Part shown: positions 28,886 through 37,753 of the stretch, in pieces
Numbering within the stretch: the first letter of the stretch is position 1
Layout: the number at the start of each line of letters is the position of its first letter
From: Methylobacterium sp. E-065
GTDB taxonomy: Bacteria > Pseudomonadota > Alphaproteobacteria > Rhizobiales > Beijerinckiaceae
NCBI RefSeq assembly: GCF_022829605.1
Contig: NZ_JAKSYD010000296.1
Coordinates: 62,001 to 126,000 of the forward strand
Length of the DNA stretch: 64,000 nucleotides
Reading direction: 5' to 3'
Notes under the pieces: model-generated
What the model was told of the DNA's origin: nothing
Database searches by the model: none
What the model saw: the letters and a program-made list of their open reading frames with translations, nothing else
Program-made: the position numbers and the translations under genes

Positions 28886-29069
28886 GGTCACTCCTCCGCG
28901 CTCGGCCGTCCACACGCGTCCGCGGCGCTCGCAAATGGCACGGCTTCGGTCAAGCCTGAAACGCCGTATCCGAGCCCCGCCTCTGCCGCAGGCCCGCTTT
29001 TCAGGCGTCCTGCGGGAGCTGCAAGACCAGCGCTGCAAGACCAGCCGCGCAACATGCTATCAGCACGTC

Positions 29070-29459
29070 ATGACATGTGTCTCACTCCGCATCGCCGTCC
29101 TGGCGCTCGGCCTGTCGGTCCTGCCGGCCTCCAGCCAGACGGCAAGCCGGGCGCCGGCTCGGCCCGGTCCGGACAAGACCGCCGACCGGCGGGGCGGGCC
29201 GCCGGTGATCGGCTGCCCGTCGCTGGCCAATTACCGGATGCTGATGCACGACGGCGCGCCGGCGGCGTCCGCGCTGCTGGCCGATCCCAAGGCGGACCAT
29301 CTCGGCTGTACCGTCATGGCGCGGGGCGACGTCACCGGCATCGCCGACCGGGTCTCGCTCGGCGGCCGGAGCTATGATTGCGCCAGCCTCCGGAACACCA
29401 CGGCCTGCCACTGGGTCGAGGCGGGGGCGGTCGACCGGCCCGGACCGGCCGGGCGCTGA
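29070..29459 (+). CDS. Hypothetical secreted protein
   Basis: A 129-residue protein with a signal peptide (CVSLRIAVLALGLSVLPASSQTA). The mature part has three cysteines (GCPSLANYR, LGCTVMARG, SYDCASLRN plus TACHW), suggesting disulfides. No domain recognised. The frame is open far upstream, so ATG 29070 is chosen because it starts the signal peptide. Confidence 0.55.
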   Translation: MTCVSLRIAVLALGLSVLPASSQTASRAPARPGPDKTADRRGGPPVIGCPSLANYRMLMHDGAPAASALLADPKADHLGCTVMARGDVTGIADRVSLGGRSYDCASLRNTTACHWVEAGAVDRPGPAGR

Positions 29460-29481
29460 CGGACGTCAGCGCGAACGATCC

Positions 29482-29718
29482 TCAGCGCAGATGGCCGCTG
29501 GCGCGCAGGTCCCGCTCCACCGCGTCGTGGACGGCCCGGAGCGGATTGTCGTTCGTGGCGGAGGGCGGGGCGACCACCGGCATCGGTGCCGGCTTCGCGC
29601 CGAAGTCCGGCAGCGGAATCGGCCCGACCGGCGCCCGGTCGACAGGCCGCCGCGCCGCCCGGGTGCGCAGCGCCTCGCGGAGGCCGGGTGGGAAGAGCGC
29701 GACGAGCGTGTCCAGCAT
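29482..29718 (-). CDS. Small hypothetical protein
   Basis: A 78-residue frame from ATG 29718: MLDTLVALFPPGLREALR, a Pro-rich linker, then NPLRAVHDAVERDLRASGHLR. An amphipathic N-terminal helix is likely. No family recognised. The frame is open back to 29838 but that part is Arg/Pro-rich. Confidence 0.5.
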   Translation of the reverse strand: MLDTLVALFPPGLREALRTRAARRPVDRAPVGPIPLPDFGAKPAPMPVVAPPSATNDNPLRAVHDAVERDLRASGHLR

Positions 29719-29925
29719 GACCGGCCTCAGACTTCGCGGCCGGCGGCCGGCGGGATCGGGGCGAAGAGGGCGGACCGGTTCTTCACGGGGGCACCAGTGC
29801 GGGATCGAATCAACGCGGAGACGGCCAGGAACGACCATATCGGCGGATCAGGATCGCCGGTTGTAGCGCGTGTGTCGCCTCAGGACCAATAACGACTCGG
29901 TTATAGGTCTGAATGATAGGGATCT

Positions 29926-30018
29926 TGGCGGAAGCGGATGGGAATCGAACCCACCGTACGCTGTTGGCGTACCGCTGGTTTTGAAGACCAGGAGGGCCAC
30001 CAGACCCCGTTCGCCTCC
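29926..30018 (-). tRNA. selC: tRNA-Sec (anticodon UCA)
   Basis: The 93-nt gene folds as tRNA-Sec. The 5' end is GGAGGCGA and the 3' end is CGCTTCC-G-CCA with encoded CCA. The anticodon stem-loop is CTGGT-CTTCAAA-ACCAG, giving UCA. The long variable arm is GTACGC-CAACA-GCGTAC, and the T-arm is TGGG-TTCGATT-CCCA. The extended acceptor and long variable arm are diagnostic. It implies the cell makes selenoproteins; selA, selB and selD are not in the window. Confidence 0.95.
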
Positions 30019-30111
30019 GGGATCGGGGTTACGGGCCGCCACCAGCCGGGTCAAGGGCTCGCCCCGCGTCGCGGTGCATCGCTGGCGGGACGCGCGCAAA
30101 GGTCGCGCCCC

Positions 30112-31162
30112 TCAGATCCCCCGTTCGTCCGGCGCGAGCGCCAGGCCGACCGACGCCCCCGTCCGGGCCGATATGCGGGCGGCCTCGAGGCAGGCCATCA
30201 CGCGGACGGCCTCCAGCGCCGCGGCACCGTCGACCGCCCCCCCGGGCGATCGTCTCGGCCACGCCCTGGTAGAACCGGCGCTGATCCCCGGGCACGGCCG
30301 GCCTGTGCCGTACCCGCCCGGCCCCGTCATGGATCTCCAGCGCGTCCGGATCCGCGCCCCATCCGGGGGCCCCGGGGGCGAGGCCCGCCAGCAAGTGCTG
30401 CTCCTGACGGTCCGCGCCGTGCTTGATCAGGCTGCCGGCCTCGCCGTGCGCCACGAAGCGGGGCGATCCGCCGGCGACCAGCATGCTGGCGTGCAGCACC
30501 ACCCGCAGATCCGGATAGTCCAGCACCACGTGGGCCCAGTCGTCCGCCTGCGCGCCGGGGCGGAGCCGCGCCAGGTTGGCGGTCACCCGCTCGGGCAGGC
30601 CGAACAGCAGGAGCGCCTGATCGAGGAGGTGGGGCCCGAGATCGTACCAGATCCCGCTGCCGGGGCCGGCACCCTCGCGCCAGCGGTCGCGGACCTGGGG
30701 GCGGAACCGGTCGAAATGCGATTCAAAATGGCGAACCGGGCCGATGATTCCGTCGGCGATGGCCGCGCGGAGGGTGAGGAAGTCGCTGTCCCAGCGCCGG
30801 TTGTGGAACACCGCGAGCAGGCGGCTCCGGCTCCGGGCTGCTTCGCGCAACCCGCGGGCCTCGGCCAGGTCGAGGGTGAAGGGCTTGTCGATCACGACAT
30901 GCTTGCCGGCCGCGAGCGCAGCCCGCGCCAAAGGAGCGTGGGTGTCGTTGGGGGCGGCGATCACCACGCAATCGACCGCCTCCGCGGTGGCGACCGCGTA
31001 GGGATCGGCGATGACCGCCACACCGGGCAGGTCGGCCGCGACCCGGGCGGGATCGCGCGAGCTGATCAACCGCAGGTTGAGACCTGGGACGGCACGGATC
31101 AGGGGCGCGTGGAAGGTCCGGCCGGAATAGCCGTAGCCGATCAGGCCGACGCGGATCGCCAT
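30112..31162 (-). pseudogene. Gfo/Idh/MocA oxidoreductase with a frameshift at a G7 tract
   Basis: The N-terminal Rossmann fold is clear (VGLIGYGYSGRTFHAPLI, VIAAPNDTHAPLARAAL, GKHVVIDKPF), as is the sugar-oxidoreductase domain (SGIWYDLGPHLLDQALLLFG). At the C7 run 30237-30243 (G7 on the coding strand) the frame changes. The open frame continues into an Arg-rich tail, running through to 30029. Removing one G restores the family ending AVDGAAALEAVRVMACLEAA, which stops at 30112. This is a real mutation, slippage or a sequencing error. The intact part has dehydrogenase features; substrate unknown. Confidence 0.85.
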
Positions 31163-31189
31163 GCTCGACCTCGGCCGCTGCGGCGGGCC

Positions 31190-31312
31190 TTACGGCCTGC
31201 GCTCCGGCGCGTCGTGCCGATCCTGCCGACCCGTGAACCAGTAGACGAAGCCAGCGGCGACCATGAGCATCAGTGGGGCGACGATGGCCGCAGACAGGAA
31301 ACCGCCCGTCAT
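31190..31312 (-). CDS. Small single-helix membrane protein
   Basis: A 40-residue protein: FLSAAIVAPLMLMVAAGFVYWF is one membrane helix, followed by a charged tail (TGRQDRHDAPERR). Its ATG overlaps the stop of the preceding small ORF (AATGA), so the two are coupled. Likely an accessory subunit or regulatory peptide; no partner is visible. Confidence 0.55.
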   Translation of the reverse strand: MTGGFLSAAIVAPLMLMVAAGFVYWFTGRQDRHDAPERRP

Positions 31313-31536
31313 TCCTCGATCCTCCGCAAGACGCGCCGCCCGACCAGATGTAGGCCCACGCTGAGCGACAGCCAAGTCATCACCAGGACATTCAGGCCCG
31401 TGAGCGCGATCGACGCCGTTGACGTGATGGATGTGACGATCGGAGCAAAGCATCCGACCGCGAGGGCAGCCACGGCCGCACCATTCAATCAGGTCGCAGT
31501 CAGCTTGATGCGTTCGTTCCGGGCGGCTTTGTTCAT
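31309..31536 (-). pseudogene. Small membrane protein ORF with an in-frame TGA
   Basis: ATG 31536 follows GGAAGG at 5-base spacing and opens MNKAARNERIKLTAT, then TGA (31489-31491). The same frame continues LNGAAVAALAVGCFAPIVTS, a second hydrophobic stretch (LTGLNVLVMTWLSLSVGLHL) and VGRRVLRRIEE to a stop that overlaps the next gene. The two halves together look like one two-helix protein. TGA would replace a residue just before helix 1, probably Trp or Tyr. Confidence 0.6.
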
Positions 31537-31745
31537 GGCGACCTTCCGGCCAAGCTTACCGCATCGCCGGCCGCTGCGCCAAGGATACTTGTGAGGATGC
31601 CTGTGAGGCGGAGTCAGTTCAGTGTTTCGATCGACGCCGCGCCGCTCCGTGCGGTGGCAAACCCCTTGCGAATTCAACCTCAGCGCGTAATCACCGAGGG
31701 CTATTCGTATTAATTCCGCCACACTGTTGTGGCCCTGCACCAGTC

Positions 31746-34106
31746 ATGCCGTTCCTGCAGCGCTCACCCACAGTGGAAGGCCCCGTGCCGGACCCGGAAG
31801 GGCCCGCCGAGGGAACCGGTCCGGACGCGGCTTTGGCCGAGTCGCTGCGGCCGGGCCCCCGCGGTCCGGGCTGGATCGGCGCCGCCATGGTGGTCACCGC
31901 CCTGATCTCGGCGCTGGCGACCTTCCTGATCCTGGCCGGCGTGATCCGGGTGACGCCCACGCCCGCCTACGGCGTGACGCTGCTCGCCATCAACGCCGCC
32001 CTGGTGCTCGGGCTCGCCGTCATCATCGCCTGGGAAGCGCGGGTCTTCCTGCACGCCCGCAAGGCCAACGCCGCGGTGGCGCGGCTGCACACCCGCATCG
32101 TTGGCCTGTTCAGCCTGATCGCGATCCTGCCGACGATCCTGCTCGCCGTGGTGGCCTCCGTGACCATCGACCGCGGCCTGTCGCTCGGCTTCACCGACCG
32201 GGTCCGGGACGTGGTGCTGAAATCCGTGGAGGTGGCCGACGCCTACCAGGAGAACCAGTGCCAGAGCCTCGCCCGGGAGATCCGCATCCTGGCCGACGAC
32301 CTGACCCGGGCGCGACCGAATTTCGACGTGAACCGGGACTGGTTCGAGAACTTCCTGACCACCCGGGCGAGTAATCTCGGCCTGCCGGTGGCCCAGATCA
32401 TGCGCGGGCCGACCGAGGTGGTGGCCCGGGCCAAGATCGACGTGCTGAAGACCAACCGCCTGCCCTCGGCGGCGGCGTTCGAGGATGCGGCATCCTCCGC
32501 GGATCCGATCTGCCTGCTGCCCACCGAGGGGCGGGTCTTCGCCGCGCTGATGCGCATGCCCGCCTATGACGACGCGGTGCTGATGGTGCAGCGGGAGGTC
32601 AGCCAGCTCGCCATCGACTTCCCCGGCGTGTCTCGGGCGGCGGCGGCCGAGTACCTGACCTACGATTCGCTGCGCCGCTCGATCCAGATCACCTTCGCGT
32701 CGGTGTTCCTGCTGATCGCGCTGATCGCGCTGCTCTCGGCGGTGTGGTTCGGCATGAACTTCGCCAACCGGTTCGTGGCGCCGATCCGCCGGCTGATCAA
32801 CGCCGCCGATCAGGTGGCGTCGGGCAATTTCTACGCCCAGGTGCCGACCAAGAAGACCAGCGGCGACCTTGCCCATCTCGGCGAGAGCTTCAACAAGATG
32901 ACCCAGGAGCTGCGCCGCCAGCATGCCGGCCTGATCGCGGCCAGCGACCTGATCGACACCCGCCGCCGATTCACCGAGGCCGTGCTCTCAGGCGTGTCGC
33001 CCGGGGTGATCGGCCTCGACGCGGCGGGCTTCGTCACCATCGCCAACCCGGCCGCGGAACGCATGCTCGATCTGGCGAGCGACGCCCTGGCCGGCCAGCC
33101 GCTGGCCCAGGCGGTGCCGGAACTCGCCCCGGTGCTGGCCGAGAGCGAGGCCCGCCCGCGCAGCCTGCAGCAGCAGCAGATCCAGCTCACCCGGTCCCGG
33201 GGCGAGCGCACCATCACGGTGCGGGTGACGAGCGAGCAGGCGCAAGGGTCGACCCGCGGCTGGGTGGTGACGCTCGACGACATCACCGACCTCGTCCAGG
33301 CGCAGCGCAGCTCGGCCTGGGGCGACGTGGCGCGCCGCATCGCCCACGAGATCAAGAACCCGCTGACCCCGATCCAGCTCTCGGCCGAGCGGATCCGGCG
33401 CAAGTACGGCAAGGTCATCACCACCGACAAGGAGGTGTTCGACCAGTGCACCGCCACGATCGTGCGGCAGGTGGACGAGATCAAGCGGATGGTCGACGAG
33501 TTCTCGGCCTTCGCGCGGATGCCCAAGCCCGCGATCGCGCCGAACGACCTGACCGAGATCGCCAAGCAGAACCTGTTCATGATGCGCGTGGCGCACCCCG
33601 ACATCGACTTCGCGTTCTCGGCTCAGGGCGGCGCGGGGAGCGCGGAAAAGATCGTGGCGGCCTTCGACATCCGGCTGCTCAGCCAAGTGATCACCAACAT
33701 CCTCAAGAACGCCGTCGAGGCGGTGGCCGAGGTGCCGGAGGCCGAACTGGGCAAGGGCAAGATCGCGTTAAGCCTCGCCGTCGAGGACGGGTTCGCGGTG
33801 ATCGCCGTCACCGACAACGGCAAGGGTTTCCCCGCCGAGGGACGCCAGCGGCTGCTGGAGCCCTACATGACGACGCGCGAGGGCGGCACCGGTCTGGGGC
33901 TTGCCATCGTGAGCAAGGTGCTTGAGGAGCACGGCGGCGGGATCGAATTGAACGACAATCCCGCCGGCCGGGGCGGCCAGGTGCGGATGCGGATCCCGCG
34001 CGAGCACGGGCCCGAGCCGTCGGCGTCCCCCGAGACCCGTCCCGTTACGACAGAGGAGAAGGGCGCCGCACCGACGGCCCCCCGGATCGCGGAGATGCAC
34101 GCATGA
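31746..34106 (+). CDS. ntrY: Nitrogen-regulation sensor histidine kinase NtrY
   Basis: A 786-residue membrane kinase. Three N-terminal membrane segments (to about residue 150) flank a periplasmic region ending at a fourth helix (FASVFLLIALIALLSAVWF). HAMP, PAS (GVSPGVIGLDAAGFVTIANPAAE) and HisKA (RRIAHEIKNPLTPIQLSAERI, phospho-His in AHEIKNPL) follow, with ATPase motifs NILKNAVEAV, TDNGKGFP and GGTGLGLAIV. It pairs with NtrX, whose gene overlaps by four bases. Known roles are nitrogen and redox sensing. Confidence 0.96.
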   Translation: MPFLQRSPTVEGPVPDPEGPAEGTGPDAALAESLRPGPRGPGWIGAAMVVTALISALATFLILAGVIRVTPTPAYGVTLLAINAALVLGLAVIIAWEARVFLHARKANAAVARLHTRIVGLFSLIAILPTILLAVVASVTIDRGLSLGFTDRVRDVVLKSVEVADAYQENQCQSLAREIRILADDLTRARPNFDVNRDWFENFLTTRASNLGLPVAQIMRGPTEVVARAKIDVLKTNRLPSAAAFEDAASSADPICLLPTEGRVFAALMRMPAYDDAVLMVQREVSQLAIDFPGVSRAAAAEYLTYDSLRRSIQITFASVFLLIALIALLSAVWFGMNFANRFVAPIRRLINAADQVASGNFYAQVPTKKTSGDLAHLGESFNKMTQELRRQHAGLIAASDLIDTRRRFTEAVLSGVSPGVIGLDAAGFVTIANPAAERMLDLASDALAGQPLAQAVPELAPVLAESEARPRSLQQQQIQLTRSRGERTITVRVTSEQAQGSTRGWVVTLDDITDLVQAQRSSAWGDVARRIAHEIKNPLTPIQLSAERIRRKYGKVITTDKEVFDQCTATIVRQVDEIKRMVDEFSAFARMPKPAIAPNDLTEIAKQNLFMMRVAHPDIDFAFSAQGGAGSAEKIVAAFDIRLLSQVITNILKNAVEAVAEVPEAELGKGKIALSLAVEDGFAVIAVTDNGKGFPAEGRQRLLEPYMTTREGGTGLGLAIVSKVLEEHGGGIELNDNPAGRGGQVRMRIPREHGPEPSASPETRPVTTEEKGAAPTAPRIAEMHA

Positions 34107-35467
34107 GCGCCGATATCCTGATCGTCGACGACGAGGCCGACATCCGCGACCTCGTGGCCGGCATCCTGGACGACGAGGGCCACCGCTGCCGCACGGCCGG
34201 CGGCTCGGACGAGGCGCTGGCCGCCATCGAGGCGCGCCGGCCGCACCTCGTCTTCCTCGACATCTGGCTGCAGGGCTCCCGGCTCGACGGCCTGCAGGTG
34301 CTCGACCTGATCAAGGCCGCCAACCCGGACCTGCCGGTGGTGATGATCTCGGGCCACGGCAACATCGAGACCGCGGTCTCGGCCATCAAGGCGGGCGCCT
34401 ACGACTTCATCGAGAAGCCGTTCAAGGCCGACCGGCTGATCCTGGTGGCCGAGCGGGCGCTGGAAGCCTCCCGGCTCCGGCGCGAGGTCCGCGACCTGAC
34501 GGCGCGCTCAGGGGCCGCCAACCGCATCGTCGGCGGATCGCTGGCGATCAACCAGCTGCGCCAGACCCTCGACCGGGTGGCACCGACCAACGCCCGGGTG
34601 ATGATCACCGGGGCGCTCGGCGCCGGCAAGGAACTCGCCGCCCGCAGCCTGCACAAGGCCTCGGCCCGGTCGAACGGCCCGTTCGTGCTCTTGAACGCCG
34701 CCACGATCCTGCCCGAGACCATGGAGGCGGAGCTGTTCGGCGTCGAGGGCGAGAGCGGGCGCCGGGTCGGCGCCCTGGAGGAGGCCCATGGCGGCACCCT
34801 CTACCTCGACGAGGTCGCCGACATGCCGCGGGAGACCCAGAACCGGATCCTGCGCGTGCTGGTCGACCAGAATTTCCAGCGGGTCGGCGGCACGACCCGG
34901 GTGCATGTCGATGTCCGGATCATCTCGTCCTCGTCCCGGGATCTGCAGGAGGAGATCGCAGGCGGCCGGTTCCGCGAGGACCTGTTCCACCGCCTCTCGG
35001 TGGTGCCGATCCGGGTGCCGGCCCTGTCGGAGCGCCGGGAGGACGTGCCCGAGCTGATCCAGTTCTTCATGGACAACATCTCGTCCCAGACCGGCCTGCC
35101 CAAGCGCCGGATCGCCGAGGACGCGATGGCGGTGCTGCAGTCGCACAATTGGCCGGGCAACGTCCGCCAGCTCAAGAACAACGTCGAGCGGCTGATGATC
35201 CTGACCCAGGCCGACCCGGAGCAGGAGGTCACCTCGGAGATGCTGCCCTCCGAGATCGGCGCCCTGGTGCCGACGACGCCGGGCGGCGCCGGCGGCGAGA
35301 AGCTGATGAGCCTGGCGCTCCGGGAGGCCCGCGAGATCTTCGAGCGCGAGTACCTCGTGGCGCAGATCGCGCGGTTCTCGGGCAACATCTCCCGCACCGC
35401 CGAATTCATCGGCATGGAGCGCTCCGCCCTGCACCGCAAGTTGAAGTCCCTCGGCATCGGCCCGTGA
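34103..35467 (+). CDS. ntrX: Sigma-54-type response regulator NtrX
   Basis: A 454-residue regulator: receiver domain (ILIVDDEADIRDLVAG, phospho-acceptor Asp in LVFLDIWLQG), AAA+ domain and C-terminal Fis-like helix-turn-helix (GNISRTAEFIGMERSALHRKLK). The Walker A equivalent reads GALGAGKE and the GAFTGA loop is missing, replaced around VEGESGRRVGALEEAHGG. This is usual in NtrX and implies it does not activate sigma-54 in the classical way. ATG overlaps the ntrY stop. Confidence 0.96.
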   Translation: MSADILIVDDEADIRDLVAGILDDEGHRCRTAGGSDEALAAIEARRPHLVFLDIWLQGSRLDGLQVLDLIKAANPDLPVVMISGHGNIETAVSAIKAGAYDFIEKPFKADRLILVAERALEASRLRREVRDLTARSGAANRIVGGSLAINQLRQTLDRVAPTNARVMITGALGAGKELAARSLHKASARSNGPFVLLNAATILPETMEAELFGVEGESGRRVGALEEAHGGTLYLDEVADMPRETQNRILRVLVDQNFQRVGGTTRVHVDVRIISSSSRDLQEEIAGGRFREDLFHRLSVVPIRVPALSERREDVPELIQFFMDNISSQTGLPKRRIAEDAMAVLQSHNWPGNVRQLKNNVERLMILTQADPEQEVTSEMLPSEIGALVPTTPGGAGGEKLMSLALREAREIFEREYLVAQIARFSGNISRTAEFIGMERSALHRKLKSLGIGP

Positions 35468-35802
35468 GCCGGGGCCGGCCCCGGTCCGGCATGCGCGCGT
35501 CGGACAGGGGGCTCGGAGCCGCCTCCCGAAAAAAAGCGCCGGCTTTCGGGACGGGGCGATGGACAACCCGGAAGCTGAAGCCGCGCCGCGATTCCAATGT
35601 CCGGGGCGATGCTTTAGGGCAGAGGGACGCGTTGAGGACGGCGCCGATCCGTTACGGATCGCCTGGGTACGGGGGTTGCTTGCGCCCACCCTTTGACGAC
35701 GTGATGTTGTATACACGGCTGCGGACGGGGTGATCGGACGATCCGGCCCGCGGCATACCCATCCCGGGCCGAGCGCACCGGGACAACAAGAAGGCCAAGA
35801 AG
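35468..35802. other. ntrX-hfq intergenic region with terminator-like hairpin
   Basis: A hairpin TCCCGAAA (35524-35531) with TTTCGGGA (35544-35551) follows ntrX and may end its transcript. The stretch around 35690-35715 (CTTTGACGACGTGATGTTGTATAC) is AT-richer and could hold the hfq promoter, but the spacing is not canonical. No gene is seen. Confidence 0.45.
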
Positions 35803-36054
35803 ATGGCGGGCGAACGCGCACAGAACCTTCAGGACACTTTTCTCAATCATGTCCGCAAAAACAAGATCCCGCTGACCATCTTCCTCGTCAACGGCGTCAA
35901 GCTGCAGGGCGTGGTGACGTGGTTCGACAACTTCTGCGTGCTGCTGCGCCGCGATGGCCATTCGCAGCTGGTGTACAAGCACGCGATCTCGACGATCATG
36001 CCGGGCCACCCGGTGCAGCTGTTCGAGCCGGACGAGACCGCCGAGAAGGCGTGA
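35803..36054 (+). CDS. hfq: RNA chaperone Hfq
   Basis: An 83-residue Sm-like protein forming a hexameric RNA chaperone for small-RNA regulation. Sm1 is QDTFLNHVRKNKIPLTIFLVNG..LQGVVTWFDNF and Sm2 is LVYKHAISTIMPG (the family YKHAIST). It has the short C-terminal tail usual in alphaproteobacteria. In this class hfq follows ntrYX and precedes hflX, as here. Confidence 0.98.
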   Translation: MAGERAQNLQDTFLNHVRKNKIPLTIFLVNGVKLQGVVTWFDNFCVLLRRDGHSQLVYKHAISTIMPGHPVQLFEPDETAEKA

Positions 36055-36082
36055 TGTTGTGATGGGGTAGGGCGGGTCGGAT

Positions 36083-36125
36083 CCGCGCGTCTCCCTCCCC
36101 CGCAGAGGGGGGAGGGAAGGCGCGG
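36083..36125. terminator. Palindromic terminator/repeat after hfq
   Basis: The near-palindrome CGCGTCTCCCTCCCCC..GGGGGGAGGGAAGGCGCGG carries the loop GCAGA. It is related, in inverted orientation, to the terminator at 8416-8461. It probably ends or attenuates the hfq transcript before hflX. Confidence 0.65.
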
Positions 36126-36340
36126 TGGCCTTCGACGTGGATTGCTCTGCAGCCGTCGAACCACGATCTGCGAACATCGTAGCCTCCGCGGAGAGCACGC
36201 GACGCGGAGCCGCGTGCGCCCGTGCGGATATCTGCGGCCATCACGGCCCGGCATCTTGGCCCGGCCCGCCCGCATCCCCATTCTGACGAATCCGATCGCT
36301 CCAACGAAACCGCCGGCCGCCCGGCGGCGCTAAAGGCCGT

Positions 36341-37753
36341 ATGACCGAAACGCTGACCTCCGGCGAAGCCCGCCTCCAGGCGCAGGCCGCCCCCGAGGGC
36401 GAGATCGCCGCGGCGACCCACACCCTGGTGATCGGCCCCTATCTGGCGCGCGGCGCCTACGGGCCCGGCCCGGGGCAGGCCGCGCCCACCCGCTCCGTGG
36501 AAGCCCGCCTCGACGAGGCCACCGGGCTCGCCGCCGCGATCGAACTCGACGTGCTCGAGAGCCTCGCGATCAGCCTGCCGCGGATCCGCCCCTCGACCTA
36601 TCTCGGCAAGGGCCGGGTCGAGGAGATCGCCGGCCTGATCCGCGCCCGCGAGATCGGCCTCGTGGTGATGGATTGCGCCCTGTCGCCGGTGCAGCAGCGC
36701 AACCTGGAAAAGGCCTGGGGCGCCAAGGTCATCGACCGCACCGGCCTGATCCTGGAGATTTTTGGGCGGCGCGCCTCCACGCGGGAGGGCACGCTCCAAG
36801 TGGAACACGCCCACCTCGCGTATCAAAAATCCCGGCTCGTCCGGTCCTGGACCCACTTGGAGCGGCAGCGCGGCGGCTTCGGCTTCCTCGGCGGCCCCGG
36901 CGAGACCCAGATCGAGGCCGATCGGCGCATGATCCAGGAGCGCATGACCCGGATCGAGCGCGACCTCGACGCGGTGGTGCGGACCCGTGGCCTGCACCGC
37001 CAGAGCCGGGCGCGGGTGCCGTACCCGATCGTGGCGCTGGTCGGCTACACCAATGCCGGCAAGTCGAGCCTGTTCAACACGCTGACCCAGGCCGAGGTCA
37101 CCGCCAAGGACATGCTGTTCGCCACCCTCGATCCCACCGCCCGGGCGACCAAGCTGCCCCACGGCGAGACCGTGATCCTGTCCGACACGGTCGGTTTCAT
37201 CTCCGACCTGCCGACCGCGCTGATCGCGGCCTTCCGGGCGACCCTGGAGGACGCCATCGAGGCCGACGTGCTGCTCCACGTGCGCGACGTCTCCCACGTC
37301 GATTCCGAGGCCCAGGCCGAGGATGTCGGCGACGTGCTGCGCGAACTCGGCATCGAGACCAGCGCCGACCGGATCATCGAGGTCTGGAACAAGGCCGACC
37401 TGCTCGACGACGACGAGCGCACCCGGCTCCTGAACCTCAGCGGCCAGGCCAAGACCCGCAACGACCGCGACAGCACCGCGCCGGTTCTGGTCTCGGCGCT
37501 GACCGGGGAGGGGCTGTCGGCGCTGACCAGCCGGATCGAGGCGCGGATCGGGCGCAACCGCGCGAGCTTCGCGGTGGCGCTGCCGCCGGAGGACGGGGCG
37601 GCGCTGAACTGGCTCTACGAGAACGCCGAGATTCTGGACCGCCGGTCGGAGGCCGACGGCACCCTGCATCTGGCGGTGCGGATCGCCCCCGAGAAGGAGC
37701 CGCGCTTCCTCAACCGGTTCACGGCCGCGCGGCGCCTCGGCCGGGGCGGCTGA
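36341..37753 (+). CDS. hflX: GTPase HflX
   Basis: A 470-residue ribosome-associated GTPase that splits stalled 70S ribosomes. The N-terminal domain has STYLGKGRVEEIAGL and LSPVQQRNLEKAWGAKVIDRTGLILEIF. The G domain has G1 GYTNAGKSSLF, G3 DTVGFISDLP and G4 NKADLL. The coiled linker GGPGETQIEADRRMI is diagnostic. The stop overlaps the cyclase start by one base. Confidence 0.97.
   Translation: MTETLTSGEARLQAQAAPEGEIAAATHTLVIGPYLARGAYGPGPGQAAPTRSVEARLDEATGLAAAIELDVLESLAISLPRIRPSTYLGKGRVEEIAGLIRAREIGLVVMDCALSPVQQRNLEKAWGAKVIDRTGLILEIFGRRASTREGTLQVEHAHLAYQKSRLVRSWTHLERQRGGFGFLGGPGETQIEADRRMIQERMTRIERDLDAVVRTRGLHRQSRARVPYPIVALVGYTNAGKSSLFNTLTQAEVTAKDMLFATLDPTARATKLPHGETVILSDTVGFISDLPTALIAAFRATLEDAIEADVLLHVRDVSHVDSEAQAEDVGDVLRELGIETSADRIIEVWNKADLLDDDERTRLLNLSGQAKTRNDRDSTAPVLVSALTGEGLSALTSRIEARIGRNRASFAVALPPEDGAALNWLYENAEILDRRSEADGTLHLAVRIAPEKEPRFLNRFTAARRLGRGG

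Noticed and set aside
30112..30330. Separate small gene on the minus strand
   Set aside because: Its second half matches the expected C-terminus of the Gfo/Idh/MocA gene; it is the displaced end after the frameshift.
34103..35467. NtrX as the activator of the urt sigma-54 promoter
   Set aside because: Its AAA+ domain lacks the GAFTGA loop needed to contact sigma-54; NtrC is the better candidate.
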